Source of the DNA: Oscillospiraceae bacterium
GTDB lineage: Bacteria; Bacillota; Clostridia; Oscillospirales; Ruminococcaceae
Length of the DNA stretch: 64,000 bases
Direction: 5' to 3'
Assembly: GCA_022787085.1 (NCBI GenBank)
Contig: JALFVE010000049.1
Location: forward strand, 55,037-119,036
A model generated the notes under the pieces. It saw nothing but the letters and a program-made list of their open reading frames with translations, had not been told where the DNA came from and ran no database searches. Both the position numbers and the translations under genes were made by a program. This document shows, piece by piece, positions 18,126-27,874 of the stretch; positions within the stretch are counted from its first letter, which is position 1; the number at the start of each line of letters is the position of its first letter.

Positions 18126-20009
18126 ATGAAAGACAATAAAACAGTAAGGCTTGTGGAGCTTGACCTTCCCTCAGACCTGAAAAAGCTTTCCATTCCCCAA
18201 TGCGTGAGCCTTTGCAGAGAGATCAGAGATATCCTTATCGGCACAGTAGCGGAAAACGGAGGACATCTTGCTTCAAACCTTGGAACTGTGGAGCTGACAA
18301 TGGCGCTCCATCGTGTTTTCTGTTCGCCATATGACAAGATAATCTGGGACGTGGGTCATCAGGCTTATACACATAAGATCCTGACGGGCAGGCTTGACGA
18401 GTTTTCGACGCTCAGAACAGAGGGGGGTATCTCGGGCTTTGCAAAGCCATCGGAATCCGAGCATGACATATTTATAAGCGGTCACAGCAGCAATTCGATC
18501 TCTGCCGCCTGCGGTATTGCAAGAGCAATGCGGCTGCAGGGGGATAACCATAATGTTATTGCCGTTATAGGAGACGGTGCATTTACGGGCGGAATGGTCT
18601 ATGAGGGGCTTAACAATGCGGGAAAAAGCGACGATAACCTTATTGTTATTCTGAATGACAATGAAATGTCCATCTCCAAAAACGTGGGAGCGCTGGCAAA
18701 ATATCTGTCCTCACTCAGAGGCAGAAAGGCTTATGTTGAAGCGAAAAAAAGCGTTGAAACCGCTCTCGACAGAACTCCTGTCATCGGAAAGCCTGTGAAG
18801 GAATTTATGCTTGCCTCAAAGGATGCTGTAAGATGGTTTCTCTATCGCTCCAGCGGACAGCCTGCGGGTGCCACAATGTTTGAAAATCTGGGATTTATCT
18901 ATTTAGGACCCGTTGACGGGCACGACCTTAAAAGCCTTGAAGAAACTCTTAAAGCCGCAACTGCCGCAAAAAAGCCCGTTCTTATCCATGTAAATACCGT
19001 TAAGGGAAAGGGGTACCGTCCTGCGGAGAAGAATCCCGGAGCATTTCATGGGCTTGCTCCCAAGGCTATGAAGCAGGGAGATCCCGAGATAATAAGCAGC
19101 GACAGCTTTTCCGCCGTTTTCGGGGAGGAGCTTGCAAAATTAGGTTCCTCCGACAAGCGCATCTGCGGAATAACTGCTGCAATGAAATACGGAACGGGAC
19201 TAAACAGATTTGCCCAGGTATGTCCCGACAGGTTTTTTGATGTGGGAATTGCCGAACAGCACGCCGTGACCTTTGCCGCAGGACTTGCGGTAAGCGGAAT
19301 GATACCTGTTTTTGCGGTGTATTCAAGCTTTCTCCAGCGAGGCTACGACCAGATAATTCACGACGCTGCCATCTGCCGTACTCATATCGTTCTCGCCATT
19401 GACCGTGCAGGAATTGTGGGTGAGGACGGGGAGACACATCAGGGACTTTTTGATGTTCCCATGCTAACGGGGATACCGAATATCACTGTATTCTCTCCCT
19501 CGGATTATGACGAACTGAGGCTTTGTCTCAGAAAGGCAATTTATTCTACACCCTCCGTTGCGGCGGTAAGATATCCCCGAGGCTCAGAATGCTGCAGTAT
19601 TCACATGAAGCTTGATGAGGAAAATATGCTCTGCTTTGATAGTAACGGCGGAAGCGTTCTGGTCATAGGCTATGGAAGAACAGGGGCTGCTGCTGCCGAA
19701 ACTGTCAGGGAAAGCGGATTGCTCGCCGATGTACTCAAGCTTGTTAGAATATTTCCACTGGAAAATAATGTTATTGATATCTGCATGAATTATGAAAAGA
19801 TAATCATATTCGAGGAATCTATGCGCAGCGGCGGAATAGGCGAGCATATTGCCGCCGCTTTGTCAGAGAGAGGGCATAAGGGACAGGTGAAAATAAATGC
19901 TGTCAAGGGCTTTGTCAAGCAGGCAAAGACAGAAAGCGTTCTGGAACGTTTCTGCCTCGACAAGGCAGGTATCAAGAAAAAAATATCGGAGCTTATCCGA
20001 GCGGAATAA
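18126..20009 (+). CDS. dxs: 1-deoxy-D-xylulose-5-phosphate synthase
   Basis: GHLASNLGTVELTMALHRVF, GDGAFTGGMVYEGLNNAG, FDVGIAEQHAVTFAAGLA. Confidence 0.97.
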   Translation: MKDNKTVRLVELDLPSDLKKLSIPQCVSLCREIRDILIGTVAENGGHLASNLGTVELTMALHRVFCSPYDKIIWDVGHQAYTHKILTGRLDEFSTLRTEGGISGFAKPSESEHDIFISGHSSNSISAACGIARAMRLQGDNHNVIAVIGDGAFTGGMVYEGLNNAGKSDDNLIVILNDNEMSISKNVGALAKYLSSLRGRKAYVEAKKSVETALDRTPVIGKPVKEFMLASKDAVRWFLYRSSGQPAGATMFENLGFIYLGPVDGHDLKSLEETLKAATAAKKPVLIHVNTVKGKGYRPAEKNPGAFHGLAPKAMKQGDPEIISSDSFSAVFGEELAKLGSSDKRICGITAAMKYGTGLNRFAQVCPDRFFDVGIAEQHAVTFAAGLAVSGMIPVFAVYSSFLQRGYDQIIHDAAICRTHIVLAIDRAGIVGEDGETHQGLFDVPMLTGIPNITVFSPSDYDELRLCLRKAIYSTPSVAAVRYPRGSECCSIHMKLDEENMLCFDSNGGSVLVIGYGRTGAAAAETVRESGLLADVLKLVRIFPLENNVIDICMNYEKIIIFEESMRSGGIGEHIAAALSERGHKGQVKINAVKGFVKQAKTESVLERFCLDKAGIKKKISELIRAE

Positions 20010-20022
20010 GGTGAAAAAAGTC

Positions 20023-20817
20023 ATGCGGCTTGATATATATCTTTTTGAAAACGGATTTGTAAAAAGCCGTGAGACGGCAAAGAGAATGATATCCGAGGGC
20101 GGTGTTTCCGTAAACGGCAGTATTGTGACAAAGCCTTCAAAGGATGTTTCGGAAGGCGATGAAGTGAAGCTTTGCGCCCCTCTTCCCAAATATGTGGGCA
20201 GGGGAGGAATGAAGCTTGAAAAGGCTCTTGAATCCTTTCAGCTGTCTGTTAACGGACTTGTCTGCATGGATATCGGAGCATCAACGGGAGGCTTTACCGA
20301 TTGTATGCTTCAAAATGGCGCAGAGTATGTCTATGCCGTTGACGTGGGACATGGACAGCTTGATGAAAAGCTCATATGCTCACCTCGGGTTAGGAATATG
20401 GAAGGGGTAAATATCAAGGATGTTTCTCTGTCGGATTTTGACAGGGCAATAGATCTTATATCCGTTGATGTATCCTTTATTTCACTTAAAAAAGTGATTC
20501 CGAAGATATGTGAGCTGCTTTCCGAAAACGGCACTGCGGTAATGCTTGTGAAGCCGCAGTTTGAATGCGGCAGAGCGGATATCGGCAAGAATGGCATTGT
20601 CCGTTCCGAAAATGTCCACAGAGCGGTGCTCAGCGATATGATCTCCTTTTGCAATTCAAGCGGACTTTTCGTAATGGGAGCCGATTATTCGCCCATTCAG
20701 GGGGGAGACGGCAATATCGAATATTTGATCTATGCGGAGAAAAACGGCGGAGCGGCAAAGCCTGTCGATTGCGCAAAGATAACTGCGGCAGCTCATCAGA
20801 GCTTTAAGAAAGCGTGA
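20023..20817 (+). CDS. tlyA: TlyA family rRNA (cytidine-2'-O)-methyltransferase
   Basis: S4 domain MRLDIYLFENGFVKSRETAKRMI; CMDIGASTGGFTDCMLQNGA; alternative GTG start at 20011. Confidence 0.92.
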   Translation: MRLDIYLFENGFVKSRETAKRMISEGGVSVNGSIVTKPSKDVSEGDEVKLCAPLPKYVGRGGMKLEKALESFQLSVNGLVCMDIGASTGGFTDCMLQNGAEYVYAVDVGHGQLDEKLICSPRVRNMEGVNIKDVSLSDFDRAIDLISVDVSFISLKKVIPKICELLSENGTAVMLVKPQFECGRADIGKNGIVRSENVHRAVLSDMISFCNSSGLFVMGADYSPIQGGDGNIEYLIYAEKNGGAAKPVDCAKITAAAHQSFKKA

Positions 20818-20822
20818 TATTT

Positions 20823-21683
20823 ATGAAAACTGTGATATACCCGAATTTTTCAAAAAAGAATGCCTTTGAGACTACAGGAAAGGTATGCTCAATGCTCCAC
20901 AACATGGGCTTTGAGATCGCCTGCTCTGATGAGCTGAAGGAACGTTTCCCTGTGAAAAAATATTTAAAATTCAGCCCCATAAAAGAAGCGGTGGAGGACT
21001 GCGACCTGATAATCGCCGTAGGCGGAGACGGTACTATCCTCGAGGCTTCTGCCTATGCTGCGGAATCCGACAAGCTGCTTCTGGGGATAAATACGGGGCG
21101 GCTTGGCTTTATGGCGTCAATGGAGCCTGACGAGCTGTATAATCTTTCAAGGCTTATGAGCGGAGATTACACAGTCGAAAACCGAATGATGCTTGACTGC
21201 GAATTTATTGGCGGCGGGAAAAGCGAACGATTTACTGCACTGAACGATATCGTTATTTCCAGCCAGTTCGGGCGGCTGTCGGATTATTTCGTTTCCATAA
21301 ACGGAAATATTGTCAGTACGATAAGGGCGGATGGTGTTATATTTTCCACACCAACAGGCTCCACAGCCTATGCACTTTCTGCAGGGGGACCTATCCTTGA
21401 GCCGGGGCTTGAGTGTATCCAGATGACTCCTGTCTGCCCTCATTCCCTTGTTTCACGGACAATGCTCTTTTCAACGGATAAGGCTCTTGAGGTCACATTC
21501 AGCTCAAGGGACATTTCTCCGCTTTATCTGAGCATTGACGGTCAGATCTGCGAAAGTGCTGAGAAGGACGACAGGCTGATAATAACCCGTTCCCGAAAAT
21601 TCCTTCGGCTTATCGACATTCAGGGCAATTCCTTCTTCAATGCCGTAAACAAAAAGCTTCTGAATCCTATTAAGGATATGTAA
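20823..21683 (+). CDS. nadK: NAD kinase
   Basis: VGGDGTILEAS, GINTGRLGFM, TPTGSTAYALSAGGPI. Confidence 0.96.
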   Translation: MKTVIYPNFSKKNAFETTGKVCSMLHNMGFEIACSDELKERFPVKKYLKFSPIKEAVEDCDLIIAVGGDGTILEASAYAAESDKLLLGINTGRLGFMASMEPDELYNLSRLMSGDYTVENRMMLDCEFIGGGKSERFTALNDIVISSQFGRLSDYFVSINGNIVSTIRADGVIFSTPTGSTAYALSAGGPILEPGLECIQMTPVCPHSLVSRTMLFSTDKALEVTFSSRDISPLYLSIDGQICESAEKDDRLIITRSRKFLRLIDIQGNSFFNAVNKKLLNPIKDM

Positions 21684-21702
21684 AAAAGGGTGTGTTAACC
21701 GA

Positions 21703-22158
21703 ATGACAAAGTCTCAGAGACATGAAATTATTCTTGAGATAATTAAAAGCGGCTCTGTTGAAACTCAGGAAATGCTTCGTGAAAGGCTTCTCGAGGGCGG
21801 GATAGATGTCACTCAGGCGACCCTTTCCCGTGATATCAAGGAGCTTGGACTGATAAAAAAGCAGGACAGGTATTTCGTGCCTCAGAAAAGCACAGCCGAG
21901 ATACCCACACTTATCAGGGAATCGGTAAATTCCATAGATCATGCCATGAATATGGTAGTTTTCAAGTGCCATGCGGGAATGGCAATGGCAGCCTGCGCAA
22001 TGTTTGACAAGCTGGGCTACAGCGGCGTTGTGGGTACATTGGCGGGAGACGACACCATTTTCATTGTAATGCGTTCGGAAAAGGACGCAGCGGCTTTCGT
22101 TAAGGAAATGCAAAGCGTTATTTTCAGCAGCAAAAAGGGTGATATTAATGCTCAGTGA
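21703..22158 (+). CDS. argR: Arginine repressor ArgR
   Basis: RHEIILEIIKSGSVETQEMLRERLLEGGIDVTQATLSRDIKEL; VVGTLAGDDTIFIVMR. Confidence 0.96.
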   Translation: MTKSQRHEIILEIIKSGSVETQEMLRERLLEGGIDVTQATLSRDIKELGLIKKQDRYFVPQKSTAEIPTLIRESVNSIDHAMNMVVFKCHAGMAMAACAMFDKLGYSGVVGTLAGDDTIFIVMRSEKDAAAFVKEMQSVIFSSKKGDINAQ

Positions 22159-23824
22159 GCTTTATATAAAAAATCTTGCCATAATTGAAGAGGCTTCCAT
22201 TCCGTTTTCGGATCACTTTAATGTGTTCACAGGAGAAACGGGAGCGGGAAAATCTATTCTAATAAACGGAATAAATGCTGTTCTTGGGCAGCGCATCACA
22301 AAGGATATTGTTCGTGCAGGCTGTGACAAGGCAGTTATTACCGCACTTTTCACAGAGCTTTCGGACAATGTCTGCAAAAGGCTTGACGAGCTGGGTATAT
22401 CTCACGAGGACGGTCAGCTTACCCTTACCCGTGAGGTAAACTCCGACGGCGGCAGCATTGCCAGAGTAAATTCACGGGCTTCAACCGTTTCTGTTCTTCG
22501 TGAAATAGGGGAGTGCCTTGTAAATATCCACGGTCAGCATGATAATCAGATACTTATGGACCCCGAGAAGCACCTTTCCATTCTTGACAGCTTCGGCGAC
22601 CTTGAGGAACAGGCGGAGGATTATCACGGAAGCTTCAGGCAGCTTCAGGAAATATCACGAAAGCTGAAAAAGCTTTCCCTTGAAAGAAAGGAAAAGCTTG
22701 AACGTGAGGAAATGCTTCGTGAAAGGGTCGAGGAGATCGGAAGTCTTAATATTGAAGAAAATGAGGACGAGCTCCTTGAAGCAGAATATAAGATTGCGCA
22801 GAGCAGCGAGGATATCTGCTCAGCTTTGAATGAGGCTCATAGCTTTCTAAACGGCGTGGAGGACAGCGATATCCCCGGAGCCTCCGAGCTTATTTCAAAT
22901 GCCTGCGACAGTCTGGGTGCATTTTCGGAAACGCTTCCTTCCCTTAAAAAGCTTTCCGAACGTCTTGAAAATGCCCGTGTGGAAATTGAGGATATCGTTT
23001 CGGAAATCGCTTCGGAGCTTGATAAGATCGACATTGACGCTGAAAGATACGGATATCTCACTGACCGCATCAGCGAGCTTAACAGGATAAAAAAGAAGTT
23101 CGGCCCCGAGCTTTCGGATGTTCTTGACTGTCTGAACTCCGCTTCCAGGGAGCTTGAGGATATCGAGACATCCTCCGATGAGATCGAGCAGATAGCTATG
23201 CAGAGGGAAAAGCTTCTTGCGGAGGTTTCCGAAAAGGCGAAGCGGCTTTCTGCGGCAAGAGCGGAGGCTGCTGAAAGATTTTCTGCTCAGGTTGAGGAGG
23301 AGCTAAAATTTCTCGATATGCCGAATGTAAAAATTTGCGCCGCAATGGAAAAGGGCAAGCTTACCGCTGCGGGCATGGATTCGGTGGAATTTATGATCTC
23401 CACAAATGCGGGCGAAGGTATGAAGCCCATGTCAAAGATTGCTTCGGGAGGAGAGCTTTCCAGAATAATGCTGGCTCTCAAGAATGTTATTGCCGAAAAG
23501 GACAATATCCACACCCTGATTTTTGACGAGATCGACACGGGAGTAAGCGGAAGAGCGGCTCAGAAGATCGGAATCAAGCTAAAAAGCGTTTCAAAGCGTC
23601 AGCAGGTGCTGTGCGTAACGCATCTGTCTCAGATGGCAGTCATGGCTGATAATCATCTGCTTATCGAAAAGCAGACCAGAAATGACCGCACCTTCACATC
23701 TGTTCACAAGCTTGATTTTGATGAGCGCAAGCGTGAGATAGCAAGAATAATGGTGGGAGAAAATATTACCGATACTGCGCTAAAAAATGCGGAGGAGCTT
23801 CTTCTTGCTTCCGAAAAAATATAA
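22148..23824 (+). CDS. recN: DNA repair protein RecN
   Basis: LYIKNLAIIEEASIPF, TGETGAGKSILI, FDEIDTGVSGRAAQKIG. Confidence 0.96.
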   Translation: MLSELYIKNLAIIEEASIPFSDHFNVFTGETGAGKSILINGINAVLGQRITKDIVRAGCDKAVITALFTELSDNVCKRLDELGISHEDGQLTLTREVNSDGGSIARVNSRASTVSVLREIGECLVNIHGQHDNQILMDPEKHLSILDSFGDLEEQAEDYHGSFRQLQEISRKLKKLSLERKEKLEREEMLRERVEEIGSLNIEENEDELLEAEYKIAQSSEDICSALNEAHSFLNGVEDSDIPGASELISNACDSLGAFSETLPSLKKLSERLENARVEIEDIVSEIASELDKIDIDAERYGYLTDRISELNRIKKKFGPELSDVLDCLNSASRELEDIETSSDEIEQIAMQREKLLAEVSEKAKRLSAARAEAAERFSAQVEEELKFLDMPNVKICAAMEKGKLTAAGMDSVEFMISTNAGEGMKPMSKIASGGELSRIMLALKNVIAEKDNIHTLIFDEIDTGVSGRAAQKIGIKLKSVSKRQQVLCVTHLSQMAVMADNHLLIEKQTRNDRTFTSVHKLDFDERKREIARIMVGENITDTALKNAEELLLASEKI

Positions 23825-23853
23825 AAAATCCCTCAGACAATCTGTCTGAGGGA
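23823..23853 (-). terminator. Intrinsic terminator for the minus-strand tRNA-Leu
   Basis: Perfect 11-bp stem tccctcagaca/tgtctgaggga; on the minus strand followed by TTTTTT. Confidence 0.85.
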
Positions 23854-23940
23854 TGGTGCCGGTAGTCGGGGTCGAACCGACACGGTATCGCTACCAACGG
23901 ATTTTGAGTCCGTCACGTCTGCCAATTCCATCATACCGGC
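23854..23940 (-). tRNA. tRNA-Leu (anticodon CAA), CCA encoded
   Basis: Minus strand GCCGGTATGATGGAATTGGCAGACGTGACGGACTCAAAATCCGTTGGTAGCGATACCGTGTCGGTTCGACCCCGACTACCGGCACCA: acceptor, anticodon loop CTCAAAA, long variable arm and T arm all pair. Confidence 0.96.
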
Positions 23941-23995
23941 ATATGAGATATTTTATCACACTGCGGGAAATTTGTCAAGTGTTTTTTTCAAAATA

Positions 23996-24024
23996 TTGAC
24001 TTTACCTGTTATCTATGGTATAAT
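23996..24024 (+). promoter_or_regulatory. Sigma-A type promoter upstream of thrH-like gene
   Basis: TTGACT (23996-24001), 17 nt, TATAAT (24019-24024). Confidence 0.75.
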
Positions 24025-24082
24025 AATATAAAATCTGCCTTGTATGGCAGGATTACTTATGAGAAAAGTGAGGAAATTTAAC

Positions 24083-24685
24083 ATGAACATAGTTTGTCTT
24101 GACCTTGAAGGCGTTCTCGTTCCCGAGATCTGGATAGCATTTGCGGAAGCAAGCGGAATCCCCGAACTTAAAAAAACCACTCGTGACGAGCCCGATTACG
24201 ATAAGCTTATGAAATGGCGCATCGGTATTCTCAAGGAGCATGGTCTGGGATTAAAGGAAATTCAGGACACCATTGCTAAGATCGACCCCATGCCCGGCGC
24301 AAAGGAGTTTTTGGATGAGCTTCGTTCCCTGACTCAGGTTATCATTATCAGTGATACCTTTACTCAGTTTGCTTCGCCCCTTATGAAGAAGTTGGGCTGG
24401 CCTACTATTTTCTGCAACTCTCTTGAGGTTTCGGAAAGCGGTGAGGTCACAGGCTTCAAAATGCGCTGCGAGCAGTCAAAGCTCACTACTGTAAAGGCTC
24501 TTCAGTCCATTGGCTATGATACTATTGCCAGCGGCGACAGCTACAACGATCTCGGAATGATAAAGGCAAGCAAGGCAGGCTTCCTTTTTAAGAGCACTGA
24601 TAAGATCAAGAATGACAATCCCGAGCTGCCAGCTTTTGAGACCTACGAGGAGCTTATGGCTGCTATCAAAAGGGTTCTTGACTGA
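24083..24685 (+). CDS. thrH: ThrH-like HAD phosphatase (phosphoserine phosphatase/homoserine phosphotransferase family)
   Basis: NIVCLDLEGVLVPEIWIAFAE...GIPELKKTTRDEPDYDKLMKWRIGIL; GDSYNDLGMI. Confidence 0.88.
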   Translation: MNIVCLDLEGVLVPEIWIAFAEASGIPELKKTTRDEPDYDKLMKWRIGILKEHGLGLKEIQDTIAKIDPMPGAKEFLDELRSLTQVIIISDTFTQFASPLMKKLGWPTIFCNSLEVSESGEVTGFKMRCEQSKLTTVKALQSIGYDTIASGDSYNDLGMIKASKAGFLFKSTDKIKNDNPELPAFETYEELMAAIKRVLD

Positions 24686-24710
24686 TTTTTGAATTTGTTT
24701 GAAAAAACAC

Positions 24711-24738
24711 TTGACAAATCCGAAATTTAGGCTATAAT
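24711..24738 (+). promoter_or_regulatory. Promoter of T-box/threonine ammonia-lyase unit
   Basis: TTGACA (24711-24716), 16 nt, TATAAT (24733-24738). Confidence 0.75.
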
Positions 24739-24759
24739 AAAATTATCGGATATTATTAC

Positions 24760-25036
24760 AAATGCGCTGACGGGGACGGAGCGCCCGACAAAGTAATCAG
24801 AGAGTCTGCATTTGGTGCGAGCAGGCGGCTTTTAAGGCATTTTTCTCCCATCACCCCTGAGCTTTGCGGCTGAAAGGCATTTTGCTTATTAAGCGGCAGC
24901 GGGCTTCTCCCGTTACAGAGAGTTTCCGTTGATGGACGGAAAGCAGAGCGGCGGCGCCTTTCTGGCGGCGCAATAAGAGTGGTAACGTGGGTACATTTGT
25001 CCTCACCTCTTGAATAAGGGGTGAGGTTTTTTATTT
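24760..25036 (+). promoter_or_regulatory. T-box leader (tRNA-sensing), likely Ile specifier ATC
   Basis: AGTA and AGAGAG stem I motifs, distal GGTGCGAG loop, ATCA specifier region, T-box AGAGTGGTAACGTGG (about 24976-24990), then terminator hairpin cctcacctc...ggggtgagg-tttttt. Confidence 0.85.
25001..25036 (+). terminator. T-box regulated terminator
   Basis: cctcacctcttgaataaggggtgagg followed by ttttttattttt. Confidence 0.85.
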
Positions 25037-25073
25037 TTCCGAAATAATCTGAAAATATAAAGGAGAAAAGGTT

Positions 25074-26270
25074 ATGCTTACACTTGACATGGTTTACAGT
25101 GCGTCCTACAAGCTCAAAGAGGTCATCAGAAAAACCGATATCATTCCTGCTCCGAAGCTTTCGGATAAATGCAGTGTTTTTCTTAAAACCGAGAATTTGC
25201 AGGTCACAGGCTCTTTTAAGGTAAGAGGTGCATATTACAAAATTTCTCAGCTTTCCGATGAGGAAAAAGCAAGGGGAGTTATTGCCTGCAGTGCGGGAAA
25301 TCATGCACAGGGCGTTGCTCTTGCGGCTGCAAAGAACGGTATAAGGTCTCTTATCTGTCTGCCCGACGCTGCGCCTATTTCAAAAATCGAGGCGACCCGT
25401 TCCTACGGTGCGGACATCTGCCTTGTGGACGGCGTGTATGATGACGCATACGCAAAGGCAATAAGTCTCAGGGACGAAAAGGGATACACCTTTATTCACC
25501 CCTTCGACGACGAATATGTTATCGCAGGACAGGGAACCATCGGCTTAGAGCTTCTCGAGCAGCTTCCCGATGCGGACGCAGTTGTAGTTCCCGTCGGCGG
25601 CGGCGGACTTATTTCGGGAGTTGCATTTACTCTCAAAAAGCTCAAGCCCGAGATCAAGGTCTACGGTGTTCAAGCGGCGGGCGCTCCAAGCATGGAGCAG
25701 TCTCTTGCTCATGGCAAAATTGAGCGGCTGTCTTCCGTTTCCACCATTGCGGACGGAATTAAGGTTATGGAGCCCGGAGTCAACACCTTTGAAATGTGCA
25801 AGGAATACGTTGACGGTATTGTCACAGTTACCGATGATGAGATATCAAGCGCTATTCTTGCTCTTATGGAGCAGCACAAGCTTATTGCCGAGGGTGCGGG
25901 AGCCGTTCCCGTTGCGGCAGTTATGTTTGACAAAATTCCCGAGATCGAGGGCAAAAAGGTGATATGCCTTGTTTCGGGAGGAAACATTGATGTTACAATT
26001 CTCAGCCGTGTTATTGAGAGAGGTCTGCTGAAATCGGGCAGGACCTGTCTGCTTAACATTGAGCTTATCGACAAACCGGGTCAGCTCAAGGGCGTTTCGG
26101 ACATAATTGCTTCTCTGGGCGGAAATGTTATTTCTGTTCATCACGAGCGTGCAAACGAGGGCGCGGACATCAACGGCTGCTACCTGAGAATTATTCTTGA
26201 GACGAGAAATCACGAGCATATTGCTCAGATAAGGAATACGCTGACAGATGCGGGGTTTATCCTTAAATGA
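25074..26270 (+). CDS. ilvA: Threonine ammonia-lyase (threonine dehydratase) with C-terminal ACT domain
   Basis: [24 protein letters not shown] lysine motif, [28 protein letters not shown]-like tail. Confidence 0.93.
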   Translation: MLTLDMVYSASYKLKEVIRKTDIIPAPKLSDKCSVFLKTENLQVTGSFKVRGAYYKISQLSDEEKARGVIACSAGNHAQGVALAAAKNGIRSLICLPDAAPISKIEATRSYGADICLVDGVYDDAYAKAISLRDEKGYTFIHPFDDEYVIAGQGTIGLELLEQLPDADAVVVPVGGGGLISGVAFTLKKLKPEIKVYGVQAAGAPSMEQSLAHGKIERLSSVSTIADGIKVMEPGVNTFEMCKEYVDGIVTVTDDEISSAILALMEQHKLIAEGAGAVPVAAVMFDKIPEIEGKKVICLVSGGNIDVTILSRVIERGLLKSGRTCLLNIELIDKPGQLKGVSDIIASLGGNVISVHHERANEGADINGCYLRIILETRNHEHIAQIRNTLTDAGFILK

Positions 26271-26298
26271 TCAATGTATCATTGTAGGTGAAAGTGAG

Positions 26299-26694
26299 AT
26301 GATGCTTATGAACGAAAAAGTCAGGCTATTGATCTCTGAGGCAGATAAAGCGATAAAAGAAGAACGTTTTGATGATCTGATGGATTTTTATACCGATGAT
26401 GCTGTTCTGGTAGTAAAGCCCGGGCTTGAAGTGCAGGGCAAACAGGCCATAAAGAATGCGTTTATAAAAATAGCTGAATACTTTAAGAACAGTATTGAGC
26501 CGACGCAGGGGAATATGATAATGCTGGAAGCCGGTGACACGATCTTAGTCTTATCACAAACGTTGTTAGATGCGGACAACAAATCTGAATCGCAATACAG
26601 TATGGAACGAAGAGCAACATATGTCTATCGTAATGTGAATGGAAAATGGTTATGCGCCATTGACAATTCATATGGTACGTCATTGCTTGATTAA
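26299..26694 (+). CDS. SnoaL-like/DUF4440 family protein
   Basis: [28 protein letters not shown]...[23 protein letters not shown]2-like fold signature; start uncertain (26299 or 26308). Confidence 0.75.
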   Translation: MMLMNEKVRLLISEADKAIKEERFDDLMDFYTDDAVLVVKPGLEVQGKQAIKNAFIKIAEYFKNSIEPTQGNMIMLEAGDTILVLSQTLLDADNKSESQYSMERRATYVYRNVNGKWLCAIDNSYGTSLLD

Positions 26695-26722
26695 TAAATA
26701 TAAAATTCAAGGAGGAAAAACC

Positions 26723-27097
26723 ATGTCAGAAAAAATCTACACCAAAAACGCTCCCGACGCTATCGGTCCTTACTCACAGGCTGTAAAGTGCGGAAATCTT
26801 CTTTTCACATCGGGTCAGATCGCAATAAACCCTGCAACGGGCAATGTTGACGCTCAGGGGATAGAAGCCCAGACAAGGCAGATATGCGAGAATCTGAAGG
26901 CTGTGCTTGCCGAAGCGGACTGCACATTTGACAATGTGGTAAAGACCACCTGCTTCCTTGACAGCATGGACGATTTTGCGGCTTTCAATTTGGTTTACGG
27001 TGAGTATTTCACAAGCAAGCCCGCTCGCTCCTGCGTGGAGGTGTCAAAGCTTCCCAAGGGCGTTCTTGCGGAGGTCGAGGTAATCGCTGAGCTGTGA
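26723..27097 (+). CDS. ridA: RidA family reactive intermediate/imine deaminase
   Basis: APDAIGPYSQAVKCGNLLFTSGQIAINPATG; RSCVEVSKLPKGVLAEVEVIAEL. Confidence 0.96.
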   Translation: MSEKIYTKNAPDAIGPYSQAVKCGNLLFTSGQIAINPATGNVDAQGIEAQTRQICENLKAVLAEADCTFDNVVKTTCFLDSMDDFAAFNLVYGEYFTSKPARSCVEVSKLPKGVLAEVEVIAEL

Positions 27098-27103
27098 TTT
27101 TTC

Positions 27104-27143
27104 GGTTCGGAGGGTAGAAATACCCTCCGAACCTTGCTTTTAT
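27104..27143 (+). terminator. Terminator after ridA
   Basis: Perfect 13-bp stem ggttcggagggta-GAAA-taccctccgaacc followed by ttgctttta. Confidence 0.8.
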
Positions 27144-27218
27144 GTGATGTTGCACACATTTTTTTGCACACCGACGGCAATTTTTTACCTATTACCGACA
27201 AATTTTTTCTGAAAACGC

Positions 27219-27247
27219 TTGCATTTCGGTGAAAAATGTGCTATAAT
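27219..27247 (+). promoter_or_regulatory. Promoter of rimP-nusA-infB operon
   Basis: TTGCAT (27219-27224), 17 nt, TATAAT (27242-27247). Confidence 0.7.
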
Positions 27248-27320
27248 ATTTAAAGTACACCAATAGTTTGAGGCAAAGATCGGAGCAATCCGGTCTTTCT
27301 TGTTTGATGGAGGTATGCTT

Positions 27321-27845
27321 ATGGCAGTTAAAAAGGGAGGCAAGGGCGGAAATACGGTAGCTGCGGTTTTTGAGATCGCTATGCCCATTGCCGACAGTCT
27401 CGGGCTCACTATCTGGGACATTACCTACGACAAGGAGGGCGCACTGCGATATCTCAGGGTCCTTATCGAAAAGCCCGACGGATTTATTGATATGAATGAC
27501 TGCGAGGCTATGACGAGACCCCTTTCTGCGGCTCTTGACGAAAAAGACCCCATAGACGAGCAGTATATGCTTGAGGTCGGCTCACCGGGGCTTGGCAGAG
27601 AGCTGAAGCGGCAGGAGCATTTTGAACGCTTTCTTGAATGTCCGCTGCGCATAAGATACATCCGTGAAAAAGACGGCATTAAGGAATTTATAGCTGTGCT
27701 CACTGCGTATAATAGGGAAAGCGGCAGCATTACCGTTGAAACGGAGCGGGGAACAGAGGAGATCACGCTCTCCGAGACCGCTTTTGTCAAGCTATATGAC
27801 GATGAGGAGCTTCCCGATGAATTTTACAGTGACGATGAAGCTTAA
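27321..27845 (+). CDS. rimP: Ribosome maturation factor RimP
   Basis: Upstream of nusA; GLTIWDITYDKEGALRYLRVLIEKPDGFIDMNDCEAMTRPLSAALDEKDPI...LEVGSPGLGREL. Confidence 0.95.
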   Translation: MAVKKGGKGGNTVAAVFEIAMPIADSLGLTIWDITYDKEGALRYLRVLIEKPDGFIDMNDCEAMTRPLSAALDEKDPIDEQYMLEVGSPGLGRELKRQEHFERFLECPLRIRYIREKDGIKEFIAVLTAYNRESGSITVETERGTEEITLSETAFVKLYDDEELPDEFYSDDEA

Positions 27846-27874
27846 AATATATTTTCAGGAGGAATTTCAGCAAA

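Noticed and set aside
24053-25304. Minus-strand ORFs across the T-box region (e.g. 24756-25304)
   Set aside because: They run through the T-box RNA and the ilvA start; structure and promoter clearly belong to the plus strand.
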